Positions 1-11,667 of a stretch of 64,000 nucleotides of DNA are shown here, one piece after another (positions within the stretch are counted from its first letter, which is position 1; each line of letters starts with the position of its first letter). The translations under genes were made by a program, and so were the position numbers. Source of the stretch: Nocardioides caldifontis. Lineage in GTDB: Bacteria > Actinomycetota > Actinomycetes > Propionibacteriales > Nocardioidaceae. The notes beneath the pieces were generated by a model. It was not told where the DNA came from. It did not search any database and saw only the letters and a list, made by a program, of their open reading frames with translations. The stretch is taken from positions 1-64,000 of the forward strand of contig NZ_VHIB01000013.1 of assembly GCF_008087345.1 (NCBI RefSeq), given 5' to 3'.

Positions 1-218
1 GCCGTCACAATCAAGGCCTCGGAGAACCCGGCGACTACAGCGCCGGCGGCCATCCATGCCCCGGCCGCAGATCCGACCCGGACGTCGCACTCAACGACTC
101 AACCCACAGCCAAAAGAAAGTTCGAGGCTAACGGGCGACCCGCATATGGCGACGAAAGAGTATCAACGGCCAGACGCCATTTACGTTCAGTCACCGCACG
201 CAGACGTCGAGGCCATGA

Positions 219-1757
219 CTACCCCGCGAAGGTCTTCGCTACCTTGCGGGCGGAATATCCCTCCGACTCGAGCATCCGGAGAGTCGGGTAGTTCTCTTTG
301 TCCTGTCGCAGCCACTTCCTCACAGTCGTCCGCGTCTCTCCGGCCCCGAGCGCGGAGAGGGCGAGGATCCGCCGCGCCTGTGGCGTGCTTGCTCGTTTGA
401 TCCCATCGCGACACGCAGCTCGGCCCTCCGGCGGGTCCCAAGCTGTCAGGCGCTGGGCCGCGAAGGCGAGAAGCGGAACGCTCGTGTTCGAATCGCGAAC
501 TGCAGTCGAGCAGAAGTCCCGAAGCGCTCGACGCGGCCGCCTGGCCGTCGGGAACATGTGGCCGAATCGCGCAACCGACCATTCGTAGGTGGCCCAGTCA
601 CTCGTTGCATAGTCGAGGAACCAGTCCTGCAGACTGGACTGCGTGAAGACCTCCTTCATCAGCTCTGCCCAAGAATCCGCGACGTGCGGCATCCGCTCGG
701 CGGTCGCGGCGATGTCGTCGGCTCGGTAGTGGTGAGAGTGAGCTCGCATTCGTCGTGCGGCGAACTTGATCGAAGATCGCCCTGCGAGTTCCCTTTGGTC
801 GAGTAAGCGGTCGATGAGTTCCTCAAGCGGCTTGAAGTCCCTGCGTTTGTCGATCGCGTCATCAACGGCGCTGTGCTCGATGTCGAGAATCACATCGAGT
901 TGTGGACCCTCAAGAACCTCTGTCTTGGCGTCGTTCAAGTTCAGTCCGAGCGACCGGGCCACCGACTGCAACTCGATCTGGACTTGGCGAGCCGCCGAAG
1001 GCTCCGTCCCAAACCACAGAATGTCGTCCATCCATCGCGTGAAGCTCATCCGTGTGGTCCTGCTCTTGAAGAGTATGGGAATCGCGGTCGCGTGGCTGGC
1101 GAGTACGTCATCGAGGGGCGTGAGGTACATATTCGCGATCGCCGCCGACGCGAACGATCTCTGCGGCAAGCCCGAGCGGCCGGACACGTCGTCGAAGCCC
1201 TCGATAAGGTCGCATAGACGGCTCGTGACCTCGCCCTTCGGTGTCTTGTCCTGAATGGCCTCCTGTACCGGGCCAACCGGCAGGCTGGCGAAGAAGGAGA
1301 CAAGGTCGGTCCGCAGCGCCACGTCATATCGCCAGACGAGCTCCTGGAGGTGCCTCCGGTAGCCCTCCCACTGCTTCTTGTTCTGCGAGTAGACGCCGGT
1401 CTTCGGGTTCAGCGCGGGTAGACGCCATCCGTAGACGTTCGGATCGAGTCCGCCAATGAGCCGAACGCTGAGCCGGTCGACGAGTGCCTGATAGATCAGG
1501 CGGTCCATCAGGTCGAGGACGACAGCCGGCCGCGCCCCCCAGTTCTCTTTAGGTACCTCAATCAACGCTGACTGAAGGCTGCCAGACCCTGAACAGTGCT
1601 GGACCGCCAGCGACGGCTCCTTCTTGACTATGAAGTCGAGCTCGGGCCAGTCCCACGGGTCCCAATGCCAGTCGTTGGACCCCATCTCGAATCGAAGGTT
1701 CGCCGCTGCGCGACTCAGGTCCAACGCCTTCGCCCAGTCGATTGCCACGGCCGACAT
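219..1757 (-). CDS. RNA-directed DNA polymerase, Abi/UG-like, possible defence reverse transcriptase
   Basis: In the 512-residue reading the reverse transcriptase core is clear: motif A DLVSFF with Asp at about 151, motif B GLPQRSFAS at about 196-204, the catalytic RWMDD box with its two Asp at about 244-245, and LNLNDAKTE behind it. After the polymerase core there are about 230 mostly helical residues with no RNase H, endonuclease or maturase domain. This layout is known from Abi-type and other unknown-group reverse transcriptases that act in phage defence. No group II intron structure was seen, and I cannot assign a clade. Start: ATG at 1757 was chosen because residues before it are low-complexity. 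The frame stays open to 1958, and a TTG lies 8 codons upstream of the chosen ATG. Third-codon GC looks lower than in the core genes, which suggests transfer. The defence role is inferred from architecture and neighbours. Confidence 0.8.
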   Translation of the reverse strand: MSAVAIDWAKALDLSRAAANLRFEMGSNDWHWDPWDWPELDFIVKKEPSLAVQHCSGSGSLQSALIEVPKENWGARPAVVLDLMDRLIYQALVDRLSVRLIGGLDPNVYGWRLPALNPKTGVYSQNKKQWEGYRRHLQELVWRYDVALRTDLVSFFASLPVGPVQEAIQDKTPKGEVTSRLCDLIEGFDDVSGRSGLPQRSFASAAIANMYLTPLDDVLASHATAIPILFKSRTTRMSFTRWMDDILWFGTEPSAARQVQIELQSVARSLGLNLNDAKTEVLEGPQLDVILDIEHSAVDDAIDKRRDFKPLEELIDRLLDQRELAGRSSIKFAARRMRAHSHHYRADDIAATAERMPHVADSWAELMKEVFTQSSLQDWFLDYATSDWATYEWSVARFGHMFPTARRPRRALRDFCSTAVRDSNTSVPLLAFAAQRLTAWDPPEGRAACRDGIKRASTPQARRILALSALGAGETRTTVRKWLRQDKENYPTLRMLESEGYSARKVAKTFAG

Positions 1758-2143
1758 GGTGTCAGACGGAATCTTGCTCAACCGGGACGACCAGTTCAGC
1801 GCGTCGGTCGACTTCGGCTGACCCGCCAGGAGCGGTTCACCGCGGATGGCTGCGCCACCAAGACCCACTCGGTTCGACACGCGCTGACCACTAACGTCGT
1901 ACGCCGGCGTCCTCGTTGCGTGACGCGCAGATCCTCGCCAGCCACCCGACCCAGGCACAACTGAGCACTACGACAGAGAACGCGGCACGCACCCTCTCGC
2001 CACGGCCCACTTCCGGCCGACGAACGGATCGATGCCTGGCTGCACCGGTCCCGCCTCGCGTACTGGACGGCCTGACAACGATTCAGCTGCCCGCTCGTTC
2101 CGAGCGCGGCGCGCCGTGAGGCGAACGGGAGCTCGAAGCGCCC
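1758..2143. other. Leader region upstream of the reverse transcriptase
   Basis: No convincing gene is visible here, apart from a possible N-terminal extension of the reverse transcriptase up to 1958. One short perfect hairpin is present (CGCTCG, loop TTC, CGAGCG, 2092-2106). Several defence reverse transcriptases use a structured RNA encoded beside the gene. This space would be the place for one, but I see no strong structure by eye. Confidence 0.3.
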
Positions 2144-2848
2144 TCAGCCGCCGGCGGGCATGACCGATCGATCCTTCGGCCGCCGCCAGCCCTCAGGAAC
2201 CGGGTCGTCGACGATGCCCGCGTTTGGGGATGGCAGGTGCTGCTCTTCCATGCTCACCACGTAGCGGTGCCAACCGACCCCGGCTTGGAATCTCGCCAGC
2301 CAGATCTCCGTCGACCCTTGCCGATCTTGCGGGTCTCGCCGCGCCCGCCCACGGAACCAGATATCTGAAATCCCGTCCGGGAGGAGGAGGTCCTCAACGT
2401 GCTCGGCCGGACGGTCATCGTATGAATCGGAAAGCCGGTAGAAATAGTGGCCCACATCGTGCCCGCGCGCGAAGAGGAACAGGTGCCGCTCCTCTGCCGG
2501 CTGAGCCAGCAGCTTGTCGAGGTTCTGCCTGACCCACTCCGTCGTGAGCATCTCGGTGCACACCTGCGCGAGCTCTCCCAAGCGAGGGTCGAGGCACCCT
2601 TCCTCGCTCTGCGGTCGCCCCTCCCGCTTCGCAGCCGCCCATTCCTTCATCAGCTCTTTCGCTGGCGGGGACGTGATCTCGACAATGCCGCGCCGATCCG
2701 GGTCGTGGGGATACACCCAGGCGCCATCGGGCATCTTGTTGCCGGCACCGGCATCCGCGAGCCGGATGTCCACTCCGAGCACCTCTTCCATCGCAAGAAG
2801 TGCGATCTCCTCTTCTCGGCTTGCCTGCGCACCGGCTGCGTTGCTCAT
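2144..2848 (-). CDS. Hypothetical protein, possible PD-(D/E)XK-like fold
   Basis: A protein of 234 residues if translation begins at the ATG at 2848. The frame is open further upstream, but the extra residues are Arg/Ser-rich and do not look like protein. The N-terminal third contains an Asp-rich segment (PDGAW, then DPDRRGIVEIT) with the spacing of an Asp followed by a Glu-x-Thr/Lys strand, as found in PD-(D/E)XK nucleases. The rest is mixed, with a Trp-rich C-terminal part. I do not recognise a family. It lies between a zinc-motif protein and a reverse transcriptase on the same strand, so a defence role is possible. The nuclease idea is weak and rests on pattern alone. Confidence 0.55.
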   Translation of the reverse strand: MSNAAGAQASREEEIALLAMEEVLGVDIRLADAGAGNKMPDGAWVYPHDPDRRGIVEITSPPAKELMKEWAAAKREGRPQSEEGCLDPRLGELAQVCTEMLTTEWVRQNLDKLLAQPAEERHLFLFARGHDVGHYFYRLSDSYDDRPAEHVEDLLLPDGISDIWFRGRARRDPQDRQGSTEIWLARFQAGVGWHRYVVSMEEQHLPSPNAGIVDDPVPEGWRRPKDRSVMPAGG

Positions 2849-2912
2849 GACGTGGAGAGTAGTTGCCAAGCCGCGCCGGGTGGCGGGGGCGGCGCTGCGG
2901 CGACGTAGGTCG

Positions 2913-3761
2913 TCAAGGGATACGTCCGAACAGGACGACGGGCCCACCTTCCGTGTTGCTGTCGGCGAGCATCTCCACCCAATCGTCCTGCTTCGAGTGC
3001 ATCGGGTGAGCCAGCGCAGGAAACGTCCTCGTCAGGTGTCGCAGATCAACCGAGGTTCGGTCTGGCCCGTAGTGAACCCAATCGCTGGCGTCGACCAGCG
3101 GCTCAGTGACCTCCAAGCCGAGTTGCGGGTCGGCCGCGTCCTCGGCGGGCACCAGGCACCACACGAACGGGTGGAAAACGATGTCGCCGAAGCTGGAGTG
3201 TCGGACCCGCTCCACGAGGACCCGCATCGACCACACCCCGCTCACCAGCAGCCCGTGCCGCTCAAACCTCGGGTGCGTGCGACCGACCTTCAAGACGAGC
3301 CGATCGGGCCACCGCACCGGACCTTCACCGGACCGCTCATGCAGGAGGTCCTGCGCGAGGGCGGGGAACAGGAACCGCAGGCGAGGGTTGATGGCGAACA
3401 TCCCGAACAAGACGCAGCGGGCGACGAGACCCGGAGCGAACCGCGCTCCGGGGGCCTCACCTGGGATGACCGCCATCCGCAACGCTGCGGGAGTCGTTAG
3501 TCGTGCGACCTGATTGGCGAAGTCGGCGTATGCGCGGTCGTACGCACCTCCAGCCAGGTTGTTGCAGGACTCGCACAGGCCACGGACCCACATGCCACCC
3601 GGAGACCATCTACCCGGGCGACGCACACGGTTCTCGTCGACAAGATCCGAGGCTCTCTCCACGAGACCGGTGTTCCCGGCGACCTGAGGTGGCACGTGCG
3701 ATCTCGAGAGCTTCCGGAAGTCCCCACACAGCCCGCACGGTCGCGGCTCGGGCGATCTCAT
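2913..3761 (-). CDS. HNH-like zinc-binding protein of unknown function
   Basis: The 282-residue reading starts at the ATG at 3761, which puts the metal motif directly at the N terminus. Cys9-x2-Cys12, then SRSHVPP with His22, then RGLCESCNN with Cys63-x2-Cys66-Asn67. Paired CxxC motifs around a His, ending in Cys-Asn, resemble the treble-clef core of HNH endonucleases, although the usual second catalytic His is not obvious. The remainder, rich in Arg and Phe/Trp, has no domain I can name. It is the first of three same-strand genes ahead of the reverse transcriptase, 64 bp from the next. Nuclease activity is an inference. Confidence 0.6.
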   Translation of the reverse strand: MRSPEPRPCGLCGDFRKLSRSHVPPQVAGNTGLVERASDLVDENRVRRPGRWSPGGMWVRGLCESCNNLAGGAYDRAYADFANQVARLTTPAALRMAVIPGEAPGARFAPGLVARCVLFGMFAINPRLRFLFPALAQDLLHERSGEGPVRWPDRLVLKVGRTHPRFERHGLLVSGVWSMRVLVERVRHSSFGDIVFHPFVWCLVPAEDAADPQLGLEVTEPLVDASDWVHYGPDRTSVDLRHLTRTFPALAHPMHSKQDDWVEMLADSNTEGGPVVLFGRIP

Positions 3762-4320
3762 GGTCGACCCGATCAGCTCATGACCTGCCACAACACTCCT
3801 CAAACCCCAGCGGCGTTAGTACCCGGCACACCTGACCCTGCGGGCCGGCTGCTCCACCTGCGCCTTCGACAACCCGTCGCCGCGCGCCGACTGGTACGAC
3901 CGCGACGAACGGTACAACTCCCGAGATCGCCCTCACGGCTCGGCGTTAGTCTCACGCCCTCGAGTGCGGGATATGGCCGTGCGAGCTAGGTGTCCGACGG
4001 GTCAAAGCGCGCGCCGATCGTCTCCCAGGTCCGCTCGGATCCGTCCCCGAGTGGGGCGCGCGGCACCGCCGTCGTTAGTCGATGGAAACGGGCGACTGCC
4101 CCGCACGTGCCACATGCACGCTCGTGCGTCACGGCACTTTCATCCGAGTCGAGAATGCCCGGTTCACGGACTCACGGGGCAGGCGTAAGAAGCTGGCTTG
4201 AGAGAGACTCCAGAGCGGCGACCCGTTTACGCTGGTCAGACGCCCTGCAGGTGGGCGTGAGACGCCCTCGCGGAGGGCGCCAAACGCCCACCCATGCGGC
4301 GCCACGCGGGCGTGTGACGC
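3762..4320. other. Gene-poor stretch with a coding-like remnant
   Basis: No complete gene is visible. On the plus strand, about 3835-3935, one frame has high third-position GC and reads like protein (CSTCAFDNPSP followed by ADWYDRDERYN). It opens right after a stop codon and has no start nearby, so it may be the tail of a decayed gene. The rest looks non-coding. Confidence 0.3.
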
Positions 4321-4731
4321 CTAGGCCGACGGACTGTCCGGCCGCCGCTGCCGGACGGGCGGTGGGCGCTGGATCAGCTCCCCGTGATGCGGGCAGGGGG
4401 CGCCGACGTACCCGAGGCCGCCGACAACAGCGTGTCGCGGCACGACCAAGCACCGCGAACCGGACTCCCTCGATAGGAATCCCCGGGTGACGGCTCCACG
4501 GATCGCGCGTTGTACCGAGCCCTTCTCGAGTGGACATACCTCCCCGGTCGCCAGATCCACCGAGCCCAGCAGCCGCCCGATCTCGCCGGCGGCAAACGGC
4601 GCATGCCCGTTCGCCGCGTGACGTCCCAAGGCCAGGGCTGCAACACGGAACCAATAGTCGAACTGGGAGTCGGCTGCTCGCTCACGCCACGGCGCTTGAT
4701 AATGCCGAGCCCAACTTTGGATGGCGGGCAT
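4321..4731 (-). CDS. Small winged-helix-like protein of an integrative element
   Basis: A protein of 136 residues from the ATG at 4731. Its middle part (FAAGEIGRLLGS, then GEVCPLEKGSVQRAIRGAVTRGFL) reads as a helix-turn-helix or winged-helix segment, followed by a conserved-looking strand (RCLVVPRHAV) and a Gly-rich end with a CPHHG motif. From memory, proteins with this pattern are common in actinobacterial integrated elements, but no defined role is known to me. It is transcribed away from the recombinase pair and could regulate it or act in replication of an element. The function is not assigned. Confidence 0.6.
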   Translation of the reverse strand: MPAIQSWARHYQAPWRERAADSQFDYWFRVAALALGRHAANGHAPFAAGEIGRLLGSVDLATGEVCPLEKGSVQRAIRGAVTRGFLSRESGSRCLVVPRHAVVGGLGYVGAPCPHHGELIQRPPPVRQRRPDSPSA

Positions 4732-4966
4732 CAGGCAGCCCCCGCGTCGGCCAACGGCGGCAGGCAGCGGTGTACCCCCGCGCCTGCCCACGAAAGATCA
4801 TCCATGCTTGCGCACGGTCGGGAACCCCAGACGGGAAGCATGGTCGACCACGGCGACTACGACTGGCCTGCGGCCCGTCTCGTCAGAGCTTGTCCCGCCC
4901 TCCATCAATGGGAGGGTATTGCGCCCCTGATCACGCTCCGGACCGTCCCGATTCTCGCTCAACGTG

Positions 4967-5036
4967 GGCGCGAAGGGCACGGGAAGATGTATTCCCTTGC
5001 CCTTCGAAATCAGCCGGATCTTTCCGGCGCGAAGGG
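4967..5036. repeat. Hairpin and 11-bp direct repeats upstream of the first recombinase
   Basis: GGCGCGAAGGG occurs at 4967-4977 and again at 5026-5036. The first copy runs into a 15-bp inverted repeat (4971-4985 with 4992-5006, 14 of 15 positions paired, 6-nt loop), so a third copy of CGAAGGG is present in inverted orientation. The block ends 16 bp before the recombinase start. It could be a recombinase or regulator binding site, part of an attachment site, or a transcript hairpin. The sequence alone does not decide. Confidence 0.55.
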
Positions 5037-5052
5037 ATCTACAGTGCAGTAC

Positions 5053-6336
5053 ATGAGCGCCCTCGGCGCACCCGCCATCCCCAGCACGGACCGGGCCGAC
5101 TACCCCGGCCCGGAGTCGGCGCCGGACCTAGGAACCGATACAGGTGACGGGATCAGCCCGCCGGTGGGCGCCTTCCAAGCTCTCCTCGCTGACGCTAGGC
5201 GTAGGCGCGAACGCGATGCCGAACTGACCGAACGCACGAGCGACTCATCCGGCTCGGAGGTGGAGTGGTGCGAGCCAGACCCGCAGGCGCTGACCCGGCT
5301 CCCGACATGGGAGCACCCGATCACGCGCACCGTAGAGCGGCACGCGGGCAAAAACCAGATCGAGAGCGCTCTGCGGCGTGCCTACGCCTTCTTCCGTGGT
5401 ATCGATCCGGGCCAGGCGAGTTGGACCCACGTACTCGAGTACCCGTGGCATCAGATCACACCCGAGCAGGCGGCTAGTTACCATCGGCACGTTCGCCGGC
5501 GCTACTCGAACCAGGGAAGCCGCAACAACAACGTCCACGCGCTCCGGGCGGTACTGCTCGACTGCTATCGCGCCCGGACGATCAGCGCACTTCGTCACGA
5601 CCGGCTGACCGACGAGCTCACCACGGTCGCCCACGGACGGTCGCGCCGGCGGCGGCGCCTATCCGTCGACGAGTTCGAGCGCCTCATCACCGCTGCCGAG
5701 ACGACGGGCAACGCGTGGGCACGCGCCCGCAACACCGCCATCATTGCGACCTTCCGAACCACGGGGATTCGAGTCAGCGAGTTGGTTGGACTTGATCTCG
5801 CCGACTGGGACCAGGACCAGGACACGCTATTTCTGGGAAAGACCAAGAACCTTCGACCCCACACGGTGTTTGTCCACCCCGAGGCCAAGCCCTATCTGCT
5901 CCGATGGCTCACGCTTCGCGGGGGCCAGCCGGGCCCGCTCTTTATGAGCAGCCGCAAGAAGCGGCCCCTTCTGGAGCGCCGGCTGCACCCGAAGGCAGTC
6001 AACGGCATGGTCACCCGTCGCTCAGCGGACGCCGGCATTCCGCATCTGACCTGCCACGACTTCCGCCGCAACTTCGCTAGCGACCTCTTGAACGAGTTCG
6101 ACCCCGTTCTGGTCAGCCATTTGCTCAACCACAAGTCGCTCGCCAGCACGATCATCTACGACGTGCGGGGTGAAGAAATGCAGCGGTCGGCCGTTTCCAC
6201 GCTGGCCATGCCCGGACTGGACAGGATCACCCCGGGCAGTGACCCAAGCCCCGGAGGGGACACCCATGCACTTCACCCTGCCCTCGGGTCTAGCCCCAGG
6301 CGAACCGGCCACGGCGCCGAAGGTGGGGCGGCATGA
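5053..6336 (+). CDS. Tyrosine recombinase/integrase (first of a pair)
   Basis: A protein of 427 residues from the ATG at 5053. The C-terminal catalytic domain (about 200-380) carries the full tyrosine recombinase set: Arg240 in TTGIRVSEL, His335-x2-Arg338 in CHDFRRNF, His360 in LLNHKS and nucleophile Tyr369 in IIYD. The N-terminal part (about 85-190) fits the SAM-like core-binding domain. The frame is open upstream, and an ATG at 4987 lies inside the loop of a hairpin; I prefer 5053 because the preceding residues are not protein-like. The stop overlaps the start of the second recombinase (ATGA), so the two are probably co-translated, as in paired or triple recombinase modules of mobile elements. 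Intact. Confidence 0.9.
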   Translation: MSALGAPAIPSTDRADYPGPESAPDLGTDTGDGISPPVGAFQALLADARRRRERDAELTERTSDSSGSEVEWCEPDPQALTRLPTWEHPITRTVERHAGKNQIESALRRAYAFFRGIDPGQASWTHVLEYPWHQITPEQAASYHRHVRRRYSNQGSRNNNVHALRAVLLDCYRARTISALRHDRLTDELTTVAHGRSRRRRRLSVDEFERLITAAETTGNAWARARNTAIIATFRTTGIRVSELVGLDLADWDQDQDTLFLGKTKNLRPHTVFVHPEAKPYLLRWLTLRGGQPGPLFMSSRKKRPLLERRLHPKAVNGMVTRRSADAGIPHLTCHDFRRNFASDLLNEFDPVLVSHLLNHKSLASTIIYDVRGEEMQRSAVSTLAMPGLDRITPGSDPSPGGDTHALHPALGSSPRRTGHGAEGGAA

Positions 6337-7404
6337 CGGACGACACGGTAGGTCGCGCGGGGGGCGAGGGTCTCCACGCCGTGACGAAAGAGGAGGCGAC
6401 TCTCCTAGAGGGCCGCGCGGCGGCCCTCACGAGATTCCGGAACACATGGCCCAACCGTTCGTCAACGCAGCGGGCGATGCTGGGGTCCCTGTATCGCATC
6501 ACAACGGCGGCCAGTAACGGGGAGTATGACCCGACCACCTACCCGTGGGAACTGGTCGTCGATGGTCACGTGGCCAGCCAGATGTGTTCCCTGGAGGCAG
6601 CCAGGGGCTATGCGCACAGCACTGTTCAGAAGGACGCCTCCGCCTTGCGCACCATGCTCGCCTGCTGCCACCAAGCTGGTCTCCTCACCCGGACGCAATG
6701 GAAGTCGGCCGCCGCCTTCACCACAACCGCAGGCGAGCAGCGTCCACCGGCAGGCCACCACCTGAGTGAGGAGGACGTCGCGGTCATCATCCGCGCGTGC
6801 GAGCGCGGGTCTGGAGGGGTGAACACGCGCATCCGCGACGTGGCACTGCTGTTGGCACTGGCGACTTCCGGCGCCCGCCGCGACGAGGTGCACCACGTCC
6901 GCATCGAGGATGTTGAGTTGGACCAAGACCGCTTCTGGCTACCGGTGACCAAGAGCGGCGTAGGTCGCTACGCGTGGCTTCACCCCACAGCAGTCACGGC
7001 GCTTCAACGATGGCTAGAGGTCCGCGGATCCGCGCCGGGAGGGCTGTTCGTACCACTCTCAAGAACTGTGAACCGCCCCGGGTTCAGTGGAGGCTGGGTT
7101 CTACCATCTGAACGGTCTCAGACGGCTCGGTCGTGCGGTAGTGGTTGGCTTCGGCCTCGGCCGGGGGGATGTTTCCGAGCGCCTCGAAGAGGCGTCGGTT
7201 GTTGAACCAGTCGACCCACTCGAGGGTGGCGATCTCGACCGCGTCGGGACCCCGCCAGGGGCCTTGGCGGCGGATCAATTCGGTCTTGAACAGCCCGATC
7301 ACCGACTCGGCCATCGCGTTGTCGTAGGAGTCGCCGACCGACCCGATCGAGGGCTTCGCGCCGGCCTCGGCGAGCCGCTCGGTGTAGCGGATCGAGGTGT
7401 ACTG

Positions 7405-9870
<2,466 letters not shown>

Positions 9871-10414
9871 GAGCGCCACCCTTTCGTGGGATCAGCGCCT
9901 CCACCAGACCCGGGACGGTTCACTGGGCGTCCGATGGTCGAACATGGGCACCTCAGCGCCCATCAGATCTGGAAAACGGTGTCCGGGCGCGCCAGAGAAG
10001 CGGGATTCGAAAACATCGCGCCCCACGACATGCGCCGTTTTGTGATCAGCACACTTCTCGAGACCACCGACCCGGTCATGGTGGCGCAGATCGTCGGCCA
10101 CAAGCGTCCGACCACCACGGCGAAGTACGACCGCCGGCCAGCGCGTCGACAGCGTCAGGCGGTGGCCACGATCAGCATGCCGAGGCTTGCGAATCTGCGC
10201 CCAGATCTGATCCGGTGACGCAGCGAGTCGACCACCGCAATAGCTCCTCTGATCTCGCGCTCTCAGCTGATCATGTCGGTGTCGTTGGGGCCGATCCGCG
10301 TTCGTGGCGAATCGGCACCCACCGCATCGGCTGGGAACGTGACGGACCCCGAACCGAGCAGCCCGCGTTCAACCAACCGCCGACTGCCATTGTCGAACCG
10401 TCGGATGACGCCGA

Positions 10415-10678
10415 CTAGATGACTGCCTTGACGGCGCGGGCGTCCCCATCCCGGCCAATCACAAGCCGAGTGCCGTCCGCGTGATCGAGGTATTCCCGCA
10501 CCACAGCTAGGTCCAGTCCCGTAACCGAGGCGATGTCCTCATCCCGGATGGCAACGACCGACTCGCCGTAGCCTGGAGGCGGGGCGAGTTCCTCGTTAGC
10601 ACCGGACTGTGCCTCCTGCCACAACCGACGGATGGTGTTATAGAGGTCAGCTGTACTCGCATCCAGGTCGCTCGTCAT
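10415..10678 (-). CDS. Small hypothetical protein
   Basis: An 87-residue, mostly helical protein with an acidic N-terminal half. The segment IRDEDIASVTGLDLAVVREYLDHADGTRLVIG reads like a helix-turn-helix followed by a short beta hairpin, the pattern of a small winged-helix domain. Upstream of the ATG at 10678 there is a weak purine stretch (GAGGG, 12 nt away). It lies between the broken recombinase and another small gene, so it may belong to the same mobile element. No family is recognised. Confidence 0.5.
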   Translation of the reverse strand: MTSDLDASTADLYNTIRRLWQEAQSGANEELAPPPGYGESVVAIRDEDIASVTGLDLAVVREYLDHADGTRLVIGRDGDARAVKAVI

Positions 10679-11035
10679 GTGTTCTCTGTACCCTCAGCTC
10701 CACGTCCAAGCCGGTACGAGCGATCGATGCTGTCGCCGGGAGCGCGCGTGGCGGCCAGATGGAGACGTTCTTCAGAGCGCCGGGCCGGGGGTGTCACCAC
10801 TGAGAGGCCCGGTGTGACACGGCGGGGCCTCTGGCCGCCAGCCGCCCTTCTCGCCGTCGTAAGCTAGAGCGCTCAGACCGGCGCGGCTCCGTGGGCCGCG
10901 ATGTGGGACGAGATGGCCCGCCGGCCTCGAACCAGGCCGTGGCTCCGACAGGGGCACCGTCTACCACTTCCATCGCCCGGCCGGGGATGGCGGTGGTGAG
11001 CGGATTCTGTCGTGGGCGCGCGACACACTCAGCCC
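10679..11035. other. Intergenic stretch with one hairpin
   Basis: No gene is supported. An 8-bp perfect inverted repeat (AGAGGCCC at 10803-10810 with GGGCCTCT at 10825-10832, 14-nt loop) could form a hairpin. There is no T-rich run behind it on either strand, so it is only a weak terminator candidate. Confidence 0.35.
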
Positions 11036-11512
11036 GTGAATCCACCACGCATACGAGTCCCAGCCCAGCAGCGAGCGCGCACCATCCGCGCCATGCTCAC
11101 CGACTCGCGCCACGGCGTTCTCGGCCCGACCGAGGGGCAGAAACGCGCGCTGGCGGCCATGCGGAAAGAAGCATCGTCATCGCCGATCGAGCTCAGCCCG
11201 GGCGTCGCACTAGCCGCGCCGGATCCGGCTGCGCGGGCGCGGGCGGCGATGGACATCGTCCGACGTCCGAGAATCGACCCCGACGACGCCAGTTTGTGGT
11301 CATTGGCTCTGGCGGCAGCCCGAATCGGCGAGACCGACCCTGTCGCCGCGACGGCCCAGGTTGAGGCGCTCGCCGTGTTGGCTGAACGACACCGGCTCCC
11401 CCCCGCCGTGTTCGAGTGCCTTGCGGCCATCCAGCGCGGCTCAGTAACACCCGATCAAGCCGACGACTTGGCATTCCTCGATCAGTGCCGCCCCGACCCC
11501 GAAGTCTCATAG
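11036..11512 (+). CDS. Hypothetical helical protein
   Basis: A protein of 158 residues from the GTG at 11036; the frame is also open upstream to 11012. It is Ala-rich and helical, with no signal peptide or membrane segment. The second half has two regular amphipathic helices (LWSLALAAARIG, then AATAQVEALAVLAERHRLPPAVFECLAAIQRG). Codon use is ordinary for a high-GC genome but less biased than in the restriction-modification genes next to it. I do not recognise a family. It is convergent with the type I restriction operon. Confidence 0.5.
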   Translation: MNPPRIRVPAQQRARTIRAMLTDSRHGVLGPTEGQKRALAAMRKEASSSPIELSPGVALAAPDPAARARAAMDIVRRPRIDPDDASLWSLALAAARIGETDPVAATAQVEALAVLAERHRLPPAVFECLAAIQRGSVTPDQADDLAFLDQCRPDPEVS

Positions 11513-11667
11513 GGCAGGGCGTCCGTTTGCGCTTCGCGGCGGCAACCGCCTACGCGCAGCGACTGCACGAGCGTGGAACGTCCTCCAGGTCAGGCGCGTG
11601 GAGGGCGGTCGTGCGATGCCCAGATCGCACCTCGCAGCGAACAGTGATCTACGAGCCACGATGGGTG

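Noticed and set aside
7069-7080. Shared TGAACCGCCC between the IS3 end and the terminal repeat array at 63374
   Set aside because: Ten bases of a GC-rich word can match by chance, and the arrays have no IS-like ends or duplications.
10215-10418. 67-codon frame starting with GTG on the recombinase stop
   Set aside because: Third-position GC is only about average and the sequence does not look like protein; the overlap alone is not enough.
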